From contig NZ_CP119967.1 in assembly GCF_029543085.1 (NCBI RefSeq), forward strand, positions 744,001 to 808,000: 64,000 bases of DNA, given 5' to 3'. This DNA is from Pseudomonas sp. A34-9. GTDB taxonomy: Bacteria > Pseudomonadota > Gammaproteobacteria > Pseudomonadales > Pseudomonadaceae. Under the pieces are notes generated by a model. It was not told the DNA's origin. It saw only the letters and a program-made list of their open reading frames with translations, and searched no databases. Both the position numbers and the translations under genes were made by a program. Positions within the stretch are counted from its first letter, which is position 1. Each line of letters begins with the position of its first letter. Shown here in pieces: positions 44,868 to 54,126 of the stretch.

Positions 44868-46463
44868 TTAGCGTTTGTTGCCTCCCAAGGCGCCGGTCAG
44901 ACCGCCGACGATACCGCCCAGACCGCCGCCTGCACCACCGGTGGCGCCCCCGCTGGCACCGCCGTTGACCAGGCCGCCGACTGCGGCGACGGTACCGCCG
45001 ACGTTTGTGACCAGACCGCCGACTGCCGTGGTGACCGGGTTGTTGGTCGCGGCAATCGCGCCACCAATGTTGCTGACCGCACCGCCAACCTGACCGGTGA
45101 GACCTGCGACGGGCGATCCGATACCTGTCGCTGCGCCGACTTGTTGAGTCACGTTGGTAACAGCGCTGGTGACCGGGTTCAGGCCATTGCCCAAGGTGGC
45201 GCCCACCGTGGCCAGCGGTGAAGTTGTCGCGGTGATCGGGGTGCCCGAACCGCCCAGCACGGTGTTGAGCGAAGCCACGGTATTACCCAGGCCGACAGCG
45301 GTAACGCCACCTGCGCTGACGACGCCATTGGTATTCCCGGCATTCAAGCCTGCGCCAACGTTGACCACGGCACCGCCAACGGTCTGCAGCAAACCGGTGC
45401 CGCCGAGGCCACCGCCCAAACCGCCACCCACGCCACCGTCAGTGCCCGAGCCGGTGCCATTGGACACCAGACCGCCGGCCTTGCCAACCGCGGTGCCGGT
45501 ATTGCTCAACGCGCCGCCGAGGGTGTTGGTCAAGGCATTGCCGTTGCCGGCGTCGGTGACCTTGTCGCCCAGAGCGTCGACGGTTCCACCGACTTTCGCT
45601 ATCACGCCTTTAAGCGGATCACCCAGACCGGTTGCATCGCCGATCTTGTCGGTTGTGCTTTCGACCATGGCGATCACCGGCACCAGACTGCCGCCGAGTT
45701 TGTTGGTCAGTTGGCTGGTCGGGCCGTTGCTCAGTGTGGTGTCGAGGGTATTGCCGAGCATGGTGACTTTCTCACCGACACCATCAAGCAGCGGTGCGAC
45801 TTTGGTGACCACGCCGCCCACCACTGGCACGCTGCTGGTGGCGGTCGCCAGTTTGCCGCTGAGATCAGAGACGCCGTTGCCAACATCGGTTACCACGCCG
45901 CCGACCGAAGCGACGGTGGTGGTCAGGCCTTTGGGGTCGGTGGAAAGTTTGCCGATGCCGTTGGCCACTCCGTCACCCAAGGTGCTGACGACGTTGCCGG
46001 CGGTGTTGGCCGCACTCTGCACGACACCACCTACGACAGGAACACCGCTCAGGGAGTCGCCGATCTGGCCAACGCCATCGCCGACGCCGGCGACGGTTTT
46101 ACCGACATCCTGCACCAGCGTGGTGGTCACCAGCGGTGTGGTGGTTGGATTGGTCGGGTTAGTGGGATCGGTCGGATCCGTCGGGTTGGTTGGATTGGTC
46201 GGATCGGTGCCTCCGGTGCCGCCAGTACCACCTGTGCCACCGGTTCCACCCGTACCTCCGGTTCCGCCAGTGCCAGCCGTATCACCGGTGCCACCCGTGC
46301 CGCCAGTACCCGATGTACCGCCAGTGCCGGCGGTGCCGTCGGCTGCAGAACTGCCGGAACTGCTGTGATGGCCGCCACCGCCGCTGCTGCAACCGGCGAG
46401 GCCAAGGGAGAGAATCAATGCCAGAGCAATTGCTGATTTGCACCACACGTCTTGAGTTTTCAT
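44868..46463 (-). CDS. collagen-like, Gly/Thr-rich lipoprotein
   Basis: The 531-residue protein has a lipoprotein signal (LGLAGC, Cys25) and a Ser/Gly stretch. A tract of Gly-Thr-Gly tripeptides (about 45-87) follows, then a (Asp/Asn)-Pro-Thr tract (about 88-108). Over 400 residues of degenerate repeats rich in Gly, Val, Thr and Asn come next (VPVVGGVV, VGGVVTDVGNG, VGGAVSNIGG), ending in a Gly cluster and NKR. It is a probable cell-surface or matrix protein; I know of no enzymatic domain. Pseudomonas annotations often call such proteins collagen-like. The ATG at 46463 follows AAGGAA. Confidence 0.8.
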   Translation of the reverse strand: MKTQDVWCKSAIALALILSLGLAGCSSGGGGHHSSSGSSAADGTAGTGGTSGTGGTGGTGDTAGTGGTGGTGGTGGTGGTGGTGGTDPTNPTNPTDPTDPTNPTNPTTTPLVTTTLVQDVGKTVAGVGDGVGQIGDSLSGVPVVGGVVQSAANTAGNVVSTLGDGVANGIGKLSTDPKGLTTTVASVGGVVTDVGNGVSDLSGKLATATSSVPVVGGVVTKVAPLLDGVGEKVTMLGNTLDTTLSNGPTSQLTNKLGGSLVPVIAMVESTTDKIGDATGLGDPLKGVIAKVGGTVDALGDKVTDAGNGNALTNTLGGALSNTGTAVGKAGGLVSNGTGSGTDGGVGGGLGGGLGGTGLLQTVGGAVVNVGAGLNAGNTNGVVSAGGVTAVGLGNTVASLNTVLGGSGTPITATTSPLATVGATLGNGLNPVTSAVTNVTQQVGAATGIGSPVAGLTGQVGGAVSNIGGAIAATNNPVTTAVGGLVTNVGGTVAAVGGLVNGGASGGATGGAGGGLGGIVGGLTGALGGNKR

Positions 46464-46660
46464 GATTGAGATTCCTTGCACCTGTCACAACGTACGTTGT
46501 CTTCGATGGCTCGCCGGTCTAATGCCGGTGATGCCTTCGCCCGTTGTGCTCAATCTCAGTCCAGGGGCAGGTTTCAGGCCATTCTCAAGTTGGTATTAAC
46601 GCCTTTATATACATGTCGCGGTTCAGCGCCTAAGGACTAATACCCAGGATATAGGCGCGC

Positions 46661-46696
46661 AAAAAAAGGCCTTGATAATCAAGGCCCGGGTTTTTT
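46661..46696. terminator. bidirectional terminator before the MaoC gene end
   Basis: GGCCTT-GATAATC-AAGGCC is flanked by A7 on the left and T6 on the right. Reading leftwards it ends the MaoC/FabG transcript. The rest of the gap 46464-46762 holds the upstream region of the collagen-like gene, with no further gene seen. Confidence 0.88.
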
Positions 46697-46762
46697 CGGC
46701 GAAGGGGAAAAGGCTGGAGAAAACTTAAGTGATATATACACAATTAACGGTGTACCGAGTGC

Positions 46763-47617
46763 TCAGGCAATCGGTTGCCACTGCCCGACCATGTGTTCCA
46801 GATCCTTCGCACCGACCAGACGCAGCTCACCACTGGAGCCCGCCGCACTCGCCAGTAATGTCACTTCACTGGGCAAACGCACCGGTTTGCGAAAATGCAC
46901 GGCGATCTCGAGGTTGGCCTTGGGCAAATGATCGCCCAGCGCCGCCAGGGTTCGAGCCTTGTTCCACAAACCATGGGCAATGGCGGTTGGAAAGCCGAAC
47001 AGCTTGGCACTTGCCGCACTCAGGTGAATCGGGTTGTAGTCTCCGGAGACTTTGGCGTATTGCCGACCGATATCGGCCGGGGCTTTCCAGCGCGCCACTT
47101 CCACCAGCGATTGCGAGGGCTCCCAGGTGTGCTCGACAGCCTCGCCCTCAAGCTTCACACCGCGACAGAGCATCTGGCTCTCAGCCTCCCACAATGGCCC
47201 GAGTTGATCATCCAGAGTGGTCAACACATCGAACGTCGCGCCTTTGGGGTGCGGTTGCAGGTTGTGCACGCGAACGCTCACTTGCGCCCGACCGATCCCG
47301 CCCATCGGGCGCAACACGCGGATGCGGTTGCTCAAATGAATCAGCCCCAGCAGGGGAAACGGAAACGCTTTGGCAGTGAGCAATTGCATCTGCAGGGCGA
47401 AGGCGAGGATGTGCGGATAGGTCGGTGGCAGCAGACCGTCATCGACGAATCCACACACCTTGCGATAGGCCGCCAGACGTTTGCCATCGACATCGACCCA
47501 ACAGCGCAAGCCGCCGTCAGGCAATTGCGTGCCGGTGATTTTCCGTCGTGTCGCCGCCCGTGCGTACAGCCCCGGCAGACTCGGTTCGCGATCCAGCGTA
47601 TGCCATTCGATGCTCAT
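46763..47617 (-). CDS. MaoC-like (hot-dog) acyl dehydratase
   Basis: The 284-residue protein has a double hot-dog layout; the C-terminal half carries the hydratase-2 motif YAKVSGDYNPIHLSAASAKLFGFPTAIAHG, with its Asp/His pair. It probably dehydrates or hydrates 3-hydroxyacyl-CoA or -ACP. The N-terminal half resembles a decayed hot-dog. I choose the ATG at 47617; a longer frame runs into the SDR gene. It starts 2 bases after the SDR stop, so the pair works as one operon. Confidence 0.87.
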   Translation of the reverse strand: MSIEWHTLDREPSLPGLYARAATRRKITGTQLPDGGLRCWVDVDGKRLAAYRKVCGFVDDGLLPPTYPHILAFALQMQLLTAKAFPFPLLGLIHLSNRIRVLRPMGGIGRAQVSVRVHNLQPHPKGATFDVLTTLDDQLGPLWEAESQMLCRGVKLEGEAVEHTWEPSQSLVEVARWKAPADIGRQYAKVSGDYNPIHLSAASAKLFGFPTAIAHGLWNKARTLAALGDHLPKANLEIAVHFRKPVRLPSEVTLLASAAGSSGELRLVGAKDLEHMVGQWQPIA

Positions 47618-47619
47618 GC

Positions 47620-48972
47620 CTAAGCCCCCAGAACACTTTGTCCACAGACCCGCAGCGCCTGCCCGGTGAATGCGCCGGTGCCCGGTTGCGCCAGCCACGC
47701 GACCGCTTCGGCGACATCCTGCGGCAAGCCGCCCTGGCCCAGTGAACTCATACGCCGGCCAGCCTCGCGCAGGCCGAACGGAATGTGTGCGGTCATCTGC
47801 GTTTCGATAAAACCGGGGGCGACGGCGTTGATGCTGATACCGCGTTCCAGCAGCGTCGGCGCCCATGCCTGCGCCAGACCGATCAGCCCGGCCTTGCTCG
47901 CGGCGTAGTTGGTTTGCCCACGGTTGCCGGCGATGCCGCTGATGGAGGCCAGCAGAATCACCCGCGCGTCATCGTGCAGCGTGCCATTGTCGAGCAGCGC
48001 CTTGGTCAATACTTGCGGGGCATTGAGGTTGACCGCGAGCACCGCGTCCCAAAATTCCGGGGTCATATTGGCCAGGGTTTTGTCGCGGGTGATGCCGGCG
48101 TTGTGCACCAGAATGTCGAGGCCGTCAGGCAGTTGTTCGATCAGTTGCGCGGCGGCGTCTGCGGCGCAGATATCGAGGGTGATCGCCCGCCCGCCGAGGC
48201 GCGCGGCGAGGGCTTCCAGATCCGTTTTGGCCGGGGGAACATCGAGCAGGATCACGTCGGCGCCATCGCGGGCCAGGGTTTCGGCGATGGACGCACCGAT
48301 GCCGCGTGCGGCACCGGTGACCAGCGCCTTGCGCCCGGCCAGTGGCCGCGTCCAGTCAGTCACCTGCGTCGCACACGCCGTCAGGCGAATCACTTGCCCG
48401 GACACGAACGCGCTTTTCGGCGAAAGGAAAAACCGCAGTGGACCTTCCAGTTGATCTTCAGCGCCTTCGCCGACGTAGATCAATTGCAGCGTGCCGCCGC
48501 TGCGCAGCTCCTTGGCCAGCGAACGGGAAAACCCTTCCAGTGCTCGTTGCGCACTCGCGGCAAACGGGTCAGTCAGGGTTTCCGGCGCACGACCAAGAAT
48601 CACCAGGTGCGCGCTGTGCTCAAGGTTCTTCATCAGGGGCTGGAAGAACTCGCGCAGCTGTTTGAGCTGGTCGGTGTGCTGCAATTGGCTGGCGTCGAAC
48701 ACCACGGCTTTGAGTTTCGGGCCGTGGCCGGGGATCCATTCGGTGGCGTTCAGCGGTTGCTCGCCGTAGCGGTAGATGCCGTCGGTCAAACGGTTGGCGA
48801 AGGCACTGACGCGTTCAGCCAGCGGCCCGCCGCCGATCAGCAAAGCACCTTCCACCGGCCGCAGGCGCCCGGCCTGCCAGCGTTCCAGTCGCACCGGCGA
48901 CGGCAGGCCCAGCGCCCCGACCAGGCGATGGCCGATGGACGAATTGGCGAAGTCGATATAGCGGTCAGACAT
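47620..48972 (-). CDS. two-domain FabG4-type 3-oxoacyl reductase (SDR)
   Basis: The 450-residue protein is about 200 residues longer than FabG. The N-terminal half (1-205) is a flavodoxin-like SDR relic (ALLIGGGPLAERVSAFA). The C-terminal half is an active SDR with TGAARGIG, HNAGITRDKTLANM, the catalytic Ser in LASISGIAGNRG and YAASK. It resembles FabG4 (Rv0242c) of mycobacteria, which prefers NADH and CoA esters. The ATG at 48972 follows GGAGAG. It is divergent from the thiolase. Confidence 0.9.
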   Translation of the reverse strand: MSDRYIDFANSSIGHRLVGALGLPSPVRLERWQAGRLRPVEGALLIGGGPLAERVSAFANRLTDGIYRYGEQPLNATEWIPGHGPKLKAVVFDASQLQHTDQLKQLREFFQPLMKNLEHSAHLVILGRAPETLTDPFAASAQRALEGFSRSLAKELRSGGTLQLIYVGEGAEDQLEGPLRFFLSPKSAFVSGQVIRLTACATQVTDWTRPLAGRKALVTGAARGIGASIAETLARDGADVILLDVPPAKTDLEALAARLGGRAITLDICAADAAAQLIEQLPDGLDILVHNAGITRDKTLANMTPEFWDAVLAVNLNAPQVLTKALLDNGTLHDDARVILLASISGIAGNRGQTNYAASKAGLIGLAQAWAPTLLERGISINAVAPGFIETQMTAHIPFGLREAGRRMSSLGQGGLPQDVAEAVAWLAQPGTGAFTGQALRVCGQSVLGA

Positions 48973-49121
48973 GGAACGCTCTCCAGAAGATGGGGTTCAA
49001 AGTGTGGACTACCGATGGCAATCAATCGTTCGATCCACGCAATAAGGCCTACGCTAGAACAGCAGAGTAGTTTGTCCCCGGCGGTTGTGTTGCCGAACCC
49101 ATATTCAGAAACACAGCTAAA

Positions 49122-49218
49122 CCCCTGTAGGAGTGAGCCTGCTCGCGATAGCGGTGTGTCAGATAGAGATTGCCGGACTGATACACCGCTATCGCGAGCA
49201 GGCTCACTCCTACAGGGG
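49122..49218. repeat. perfect REPIN (TGTAGGAGTGAGCCTGCTCGCGA type)
   Basis: Two perfectly complementary 36-base arms (49122-49157 and 49183-49218) flank a 25-base spacer inside the 284-base divergent gap between the SDR and the thiolase. It differs from the TAGGAGCTGCCGAAGG family used elsewhere in the window. Confidence 0.92.
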
Positions 49219-49256
49219 AGTGGCGTGAATTCAAACCTTCGGAAAAGGAGTTTTTC

Positions 49257-50534
49257 ATGAGTCAGCTGCGCCGTGTCGCGATCATCGGCGGTAACCGTAT
49301 CCCTTTCGCCCGCTCCAACGGGCCGTACGCCACCGCGAGTAATCAGGCGATGCTCACGGCCGCCCTCGAGGGCCTGATCGAACGCTACAACCTGCACGGT
49401 CAGCGCATCGGCGAAGTGGTGGCAGGCGCGGTGCTGAAATTGTCACGAGATATGAACCTGACCCGTGAATGCGTCCTCGGCTCACGTCTGTCACCCGCGA
49501 CTCCCGCCTACGACATTCAGCAAGCCTGCGGCACCGGTCTGGAAGCGGCGATCCTGGTGGCGAACAAGATCGCCCTCGGCCAGATCGAGAGCGGTATTGC
49601 TGGCGGTGTCGACACCACCTCGGACGCACCGATCAGCGTCAGCGAAGGCTTGCGCAGAATCCTCCTGCAAGCCAACCGCGCCAAAACCACCGGCGACAAA
49701 CTGAAAACCTTTCTGCAACTGCGGCCGCAACACCTGATCCCGGAATTTCCACGCAACGGCGAGCCGCGCACCGGCCTGTCGATGGGCCAGCACTGTGAGC
49801 TGATGGCGCAGACCTGGCAGATCCCGCGTGAGGATCAGGATCAACTGGCTCTCGAAAGCCATCACAAACTCGCCGCGTCCTACAGCGAAGGCTGGCACCA
49901 CGACTTGATGACGCCGTTCCTTGGCCTGACTCGCGATAACAACCTGCGCCCGGACCTGACCCTGGAAAAACTCGCGACGCTGAAACCGGCCTTCGAAAAA
50001 AGCGCGAAGGGCACGTTGACGGCGGGCAATTCCACGCCGCTCACCGATGGCGCGTCTGTGGTGCTGCTCGGCAGTGAGGAATGGGCGAAGGAGCGTGGCT
50101 TGCCGATCCTCGCGTATCTGCGAGATGGCGAAGCTGCGGCGGTGGATTTCGTCAACGGTGCGGAAGGCCTGTTGATGGCGCCGGTGTATGCGGTGCCGCG
50201 GTTGCTGGCGCGTAATGGCCTGACCCTGCAGGATTTTGACTACTACGAAATTCATGAAGCGTTTGCGGCGCAGGTGCTGTGCACGCTGAAGGCCTGGGAA
50301 GATCCCGAGTACTGCAAAACCCGTCTGGGCCTTGACGCGCCGCTGGGCTCGATCGATCGCAGTCGACTCAATGTGAAGGGCAGTTCGCTGGCGGCCGGGC
50401 ATCCGTTTGCCGCGACCGGTGGGCGCATCGTGGCGAACATGGCCAAGTTGCTCGATGCGGCGGGCAAGGGTCGGGGGCTGATCTCGATTTGCGCGGCGGG
50501 CGGGCAGGGTGTCACTGCCATCATCGAACGCTAG
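49257..50534 (+). CDS. acetyl-CoA C-acyltransferase (thiolase)
   Basis: The 425-residue thiolase has nucleophile Cys91 in QQACGTGLEA, the GHPFAATGGR histidine motif, NEAFA-like IHEAFAAQ and the second cysteine in CAAGGQG. It is of the FadI/FadA2 type and splits or forms 3-ketoacyl-CoA. The ATG at 49257 follows AAAAGGAG. It pairs divergently with the FabG4-MaoC operon, a set matching Rv0241c-Rv0242c-Rv0243 in mycobacteria. The direction (degradation or synthesis) is not evident. Confidence 0.92.
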   Translation: MSQLRRVAIIGGNRIPFARSNGPYATASNQAMLTAALEGLIERYNLHGQRIGEVVAGAVLKLSRDMNLTRECVLGSRLSPATPAYDIQQACGTGLEAAILVANKIALGQIESGIAGGVDTTSDAPISVSEGLRRILLQANRAKTTGDKLKTFLQLRPQHLIPEFPRNGEPRTGLSMGQHCELMAQTWQIPREDQDQLALESHHKLAASYSEGWHHDLMTPFLGLTRDNNLRPDLTLEKLATLKPAFEKSAKGTLTAGNSTPLTDGASVVLLGSEEWAKERGLPILAYLRDGEAAAVDFVNGAEGLLMAPVYAVPRLLARNGLTLQDFDYYEIHEAFAAQVLCTLKAWEDPEYCKTRLGLDAPLGSIDRSRLNVKGSSLAAGHPFAATGGRIVANMAKLLDAAGKGRGLISICAAGGQGVTAIIER

Positions 50535-50537
50535 AAG

Positions 50538-50766
50538 AGCCCCTCACCCTAGCCCTCTCCCGGAGGAAGAGGGGACTGATTGGGGGATGCTTCAGAGTTT
50601 CACCGACCTGAGAGAGCCGTGCTGAATCCAGAATCGAACCGATTCGGAGAATTCTGCCAGTCCATATTCGACGCGATATTTCAGGTCGATGTATAACGCC
50701 AGACACCTCGGTCGGCTCCCTCTCCCTCCGGGAGAGGGCTGGGCGGGCGGCGTTCCGATGAGGGGC
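50538..50766. repeat. CTCACCC/GGGAGAGGG MITE-like element, copy 4
   Basis: The full copy lies in the gap between the thiolase and chemoreceptor genes (convergent). It starts GCCCCTCACCCTAGCCC, has the core inverted relative to copies 1-3, and ends with GGCGTTCCGATGAGGGGC. It is longer than the others (about 229 bases), suggesting internal duplication of a segment that mentions the TTCGACGCG core. Confidence 0.8.
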
Positions 50767-50785
50767 TTTTGATTTAAGGCGAATT

Positions 50786-52732
50786 TCAGGTACGAAACCG
50801 GCGTACCAACCCATCCAGCTCATTCGACAACCCCGCCAGGCTCTGCGAATCCAGCCGCGCCGAGTTGGCCAGTTCCGCCACCAACTGCGCATCCCCGTGA
50901 ATCTGGCTGATGTGCCGATTGATGTCTTCAGCCACCTGATGCTGCTCTTCAGCGGCGGTGGCGATCTGCGTGTTCATGTCACGGATCACGTCCACCGACT
51001 CGCGGATCTGCCCGAAACTCTCGCGCGCCTCGCCGATGCGCGTCACCGATTGCTGCGACACCTGCAGGCTGGCGTGCATCTGCTGCGTGACCTGGCTGGT
51101 TCGCTTGGCCAGATTGCCGAGCAGGCCATCAATCTCTGCCGTCGAATCCGCGGTGCGTTTGGCCAGGGCGCGAACCTCATCCGCGACCACGGCAAAGCCG
51201 CGGCCCTGTTCACCGGCGCGCGCGGCTTCGATGGCGGCGTTGAGCGCCAGCAGGTTGGTTTGTTCGGCGATGGAACGGATGGTGCCGAGGATCGACTGGA
51301 TATCGTTGCTGTCGCGCTCCAGTTGCTGCATCGACTGCGCCGATTGCTCCAGCTCCTGGCTCAGTTGGTCGACGCTGTTCACCGCCGCATCAATCTGCTG
51401 CTGGCCTTGCCGAGCCTGACGCTGGCCGCTGTCGGCGGAGTCTGCCGCCTGGCTGCACGAGCGCGCGACTTCATTGGCGGTGGCGACCATTTCGTGGAAC
51501 GCGGTCGAGACCATGTCGACGGCTTCACGCTGGCGCCCGGCGGCTTCGGCCATGTCGCTCGACACGCGGGTCGAACTCTGCGAGGTCGCGAGGATTTTCC
51601 CGGCGGCGCCGCCGATGTGCTGGATCAGACTGCGAATCGCCGTGAGGAACTGATTGAACCAGTTGGCCAGTTGCGCCGTTTCGTCGTTGCCCCGGATCTC
51701 GAGGTTTTTGGTCAGGTCGCCTTCGCCCTGCGCGATGCCTTCCAGACCACTGGCGACGCTGCGGATCGGGCGCACGATCAGGCTGGCGAAACTGGCGCCG
51801 ACCACGGCGAACAGCACGGCCAGCACGGCGGCGATGATTGCGATCAGCCAGGTCAATTGCGTGGCTGAACTCATCACATCGCTCTGCTTGATCAGGCCGA
51901 CGAAGGTCCAGCCCAACTGCTCGGACGGCCAGACGTTGGCCATGTAGCGCTCACCGTTAAGTTCGACTTCCACCAGGCCCTTGCCGGCCTTGGCCAGTTG
52001 TGCATAGCCTTCGCCGAGGCTGTCCAGCGGCTTGAAGTTGTGTTCCGGCTGTTTCGGATCGACCAGTACCGTGCCGCTGTTTTCCAGGAGCATCAGGTAG
52101 CCGGTTTCGCCCAGTTTGATCTGTTTGACGATCTCGGTGAGCTGCTTGAGCGTCACGTCGATGCTGACCACGCCGCCGTTGCTACCGAGTTTGTTGTCGA
52201 TGGTGCGCACGGTGCTGACGTAGGTCGCATCGTCCTGCGCCCAGTAATAAGCGGCGGTGCGCAACGGTTTGCCCGGCTTGGCCTGGGCGGCCTTGTACCA
52301 GGGGCGCTGACGCGGGTCGTAGTTGTTGAGTTTGGGATCGTCCGGCCACGACACGTAGCCACCGGCGGCGGTGCCGACGATGGCGTAGGCGTAAGCCGGG
52401 TGGGCGTTGCCCAGGTCCTGGAGGAACGCGAAGACCTTTTTGTCCATCTCGCCCTGGGGGATGGATTCGGCGTTGGCGCTCATGTAGGTCTTGAGGCTGT
52501 CGTCGGTGTTCTTGATCAGCGGTTGCGACGCCAGGTAATCGACGTTCTGGCTGATACCATCAAAAAACAGCTGCATGGCATTGCTGACCTGACGGATCTC
52601 GCGACCGCTGCTGTCGACAAAGCTGTCCCGGGCATCGCTGCGCAGGTTCATCACCACCAGGGTCGCGACCAGCACCACCGGCAAGCAGGCGATGATTGCA
52701 AACGCCCACGTCAATTTCTGTTTGATGTTCAT
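50786..52732 (-). CDS. methyl-accepting chemotaxis protein with dCache sensor (amino-acid type)
   Basis: The 648-residue chemoreceptor has TM1 at about 9-29, a periplasmic dCache domain (30-285), TM2 at about 287-310, HAMP and the signalling tip ([17 protein letters not shown]). The distal pocket matches the amino-acid-binding signature known from PctA: Tyr138, Arg143, Trp145, Tyr146 (YDPRQRPWY), Tyr162/163 and Asp192 with the right spacing. It is therefore likely to sense amino acids or close amines such as GABA. I choose the ATG at 52732, six bases after TGGAG; an upstream extension of 44 residues is less likely. Confidence 0.92.
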   Translation of the reverse strand: MNIKQKLTWAFAIIACLPVVLVATLVVMNLRSDARDSFVDSSGREIRQVSNAMQLFFDGISQNVDYLASQPLIKNTDDSLKTYMSANAESIPQGEMDKKVFAFLQDLGNAHPAYAYAIVGTAAGGYVSWPDDPKLNNYDPRQRPWYKAAQAKPGKPLRTAAYYWAQDDATYVSTVRTIDNKLGSNGGVVSIDVTLKQLTEIVKQIKLGETGYLMLLENSGTVLVDPKQPEHNFKPLDSLGEGYAQLAKAGKGLVEVELNGERYMANVWPSEQLGWTFVGLIKQSDVMSSATQLTWLIAIIAAVLAVLFAVVGASFASLIVRPIRSVASGLEGIAQGEGDLTKNLEIRGNDETAQLANWFNQFLTAIRSLIQHIGGAAGKILATSQSSTRVSSDMAEAAGRQREAVDMVSTAFHEMVATANEVARSCSQAADSADSGQRQARQGQQQIDAAVNSVDQLSQELEQSAQSMQQLERDSNDIQSILGTIRSIAEQTNLLALNAAIEAARAGEQGRGFAVVADEVRALAKRTADSTAEIDGLLGNLAKRTSQVTQQMHASLQVSQQSVTRIGEARESFGQIRESVDVIRDMNTQIATAAEEQHQVAEDINRHISQIHGDAQLVAELANSARLDSQSLAGLSNELDGLVRRFRT

Positions 52733-53179
52733 CCGCGCTCCAGATTTTCTTGTAGGCCCACGCAGTGCAGATGACTTGTGGTTTATTGGCAGCCGAAAAC
52801 GTTGTGGATCACCCGTACCCCTGAGTGCGGCATCGCTGATTGTTTTGGAACGATTGTCGGACAAATCCCTCTGTCATTGAGGACTTCGGCTGCGAAACAG
52901 GGAAATTGAGGCGACTTTGCAAAAATCTTCCGAAGGGGCATCAGCCGAATGTCAGATTCTGTCGCAAATGCCCTTGAAGACAGCTACCAACAAGTACAAC
53001 AGGCTCGGCTATGATTCTCGACGGTCGATGCGCGAACGCAGAGTTGGCCCTGTTTAATCCGGCACAGTGTGTGCATTCTCAACGTTCACAGGTCGGCAAC
53101 CCCTCCCCGTGATGCGAGGATTGCCGTATAACGAGTGACATTCGCGTGTTTGGTAATAAAGGACCCACAATAAAAGCTG
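52733..53179. promoter_or_regulatory. 447-base divergent intergenic region
   Basis: The gap lies between the chemoreceptor and the RIO1-like gene and must hold both promoters. I see no small gene and no repeat unit. The TAATAAAGGA just before 53180 is the ribosome region of the RIO1-like gene. Confidence 0.4.
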
Positions 53180-54076
53180 ATGAAGACTCCAAAACGCATT
53201 GAACCCCTGATCGAGGACGGTCTGGTCGACGAAGTGCTGCGCCCACTGATGAGTGGTAAAGAAGCAGCTGTTTATGTGGTGCGCTGCGGCAATCAGTTAC
53301 GTTGCGCAAAGGTCTACAAGGAGGCGAACAAACGCAGTTTCCGCCAGGCGGCCGAGTATCAGGAAGGCCGCAAGGTTCGTAATAGCCGACAGGCTCGGGC
53401 GATGGCCAAGGGCTCCAAGTTCGGTCGCAAAGAGACCGAAGATGCCTGGCAGAACGCCGAAGTGGCGGCGCTGTTTCGTCTGGCCGGTGCCGGCGTGCGG
53501 GTGCCAAAGCCATATGACTTCCTCGACGGCGTGCTGTTGATGGAGCTGGTGGCCGACGAATTCGGCGATGCCGCGCCGCGTCTGAATGACGTGGTGCTGG
53601 AGCCGGATCAGGCGCGCGAGTATCACGCGTTCCTGATCTCGCAGATCGTGCTGATGTTGTGTACCGGTCTGGTGCACGGTGACCTCTCCGAGTTCAACGT
53701 GCTGCTGACGCCGACCGGTCCGGTCATCATCGACCTGCCGCAAGCAGTCGATGCAGCGGGCAACAACCACGCGTTCAGCATGCTCGAGCGGGACGTTGGC
53801 AACATGGCTTCGTACTTCGGTCGCTCTGCCCCGGAGTTGAAGAGCACCAAGTACGCCAAGGAAATGTGGGCATTGTACGAAGCCGGCACCCTGCACCCGA
53901 ACAGTGTGCTGACCGGTGAGTTCGATGATCCGGAGGACCTGGCCGATGTTGGCGGGGTGTTGCGCGAGATCGAAGCGGCGCGCCTCGACGAGGAACGCAA
54001 GCAGGCCATCCGCGCGGCGGACGACGAGCCGAAAGGCAAGTCCGACGAACCGCCTCCACCGCCGTGGATGCAGTGA
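53180..54076 (+). CDS. RIO1-like serine protein kinase
   Basis: The 298-residue protein has the atypical RIO kinase core: P-loop region SGKEAAVYVV (25-34), Lys44 in CAKVYKEAN, catalytic Asp168 in HGDLSEFN and metal Asp185 in IDLPQAVD. It lacks the eukaryotic-type APE segments, as RIO kinases do. RIO1 acts on ribosome maturation in archaea and eukaryotes; the bacterial role is not established. The acidic, Pro-rich tail (DEPPPPPWMQ) is odd for the family. A terminator follows. Confidence 0.9.
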   Translation: MKTPKRIEPLIEDGLVDEVLRPLMSGKEAAVYVVRCGNQLRCAKVYKEANKRSFRQAAEYQEGRKVRNSRQARAMAKGSKFGRKETEDAWQNAEVAALFRLAGAGVRVPKPYDFLDGVLLMELVADEFGDAAPRLNDVVLEPDQAREYHAFLISQIVLMLCTGLVHGDLSEFNVLLTPTGPVIIDLPQAVDAAGNNHAFSMLERDVGNMASYFGRSAPELKSTKYAKEMWALYEAGTLHPNSVLTGEFDDPEDLADVGGVLREIEAARLDEERKQAIRAADDEPKGKSDEPPPPPWMQ

Positions 54077-54088
54077 TCGCTTGATCAG

Positions 54089-54112
54089 AAACCCGGCTTC
54101 GGCCGGGTTTTT
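54089..54112 (+). terminator. intrinsic terminator after RIO1-like gene
   Basis: AACCCGGC-TTCG-GCCGGGTT followed by T's, 12 bases after the stop codon. Confidence 0.93.
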
Positions 54113-54126
54113 TGTTTGAATCAGAA

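Noticed and set aside
46200-46330. CRISPR-like short repeats
   Set aside because: They are in-frame GTG-type codons of the collagen-like gene without spacers; REP pairs elsewhere also lack the regular repeat-spacer pattern, so no CRISPR array is called.
45154-46368. 404-codon Pro/Val/Thr-rich open frame opposite the collagen-like gene
   Set aside because: It is the complement of a triplet-repeat gene, which keeps all frames open; it has no signal peptide or ribosome site, whereas the minus-strand gene has a lipobox and a ribosome site.
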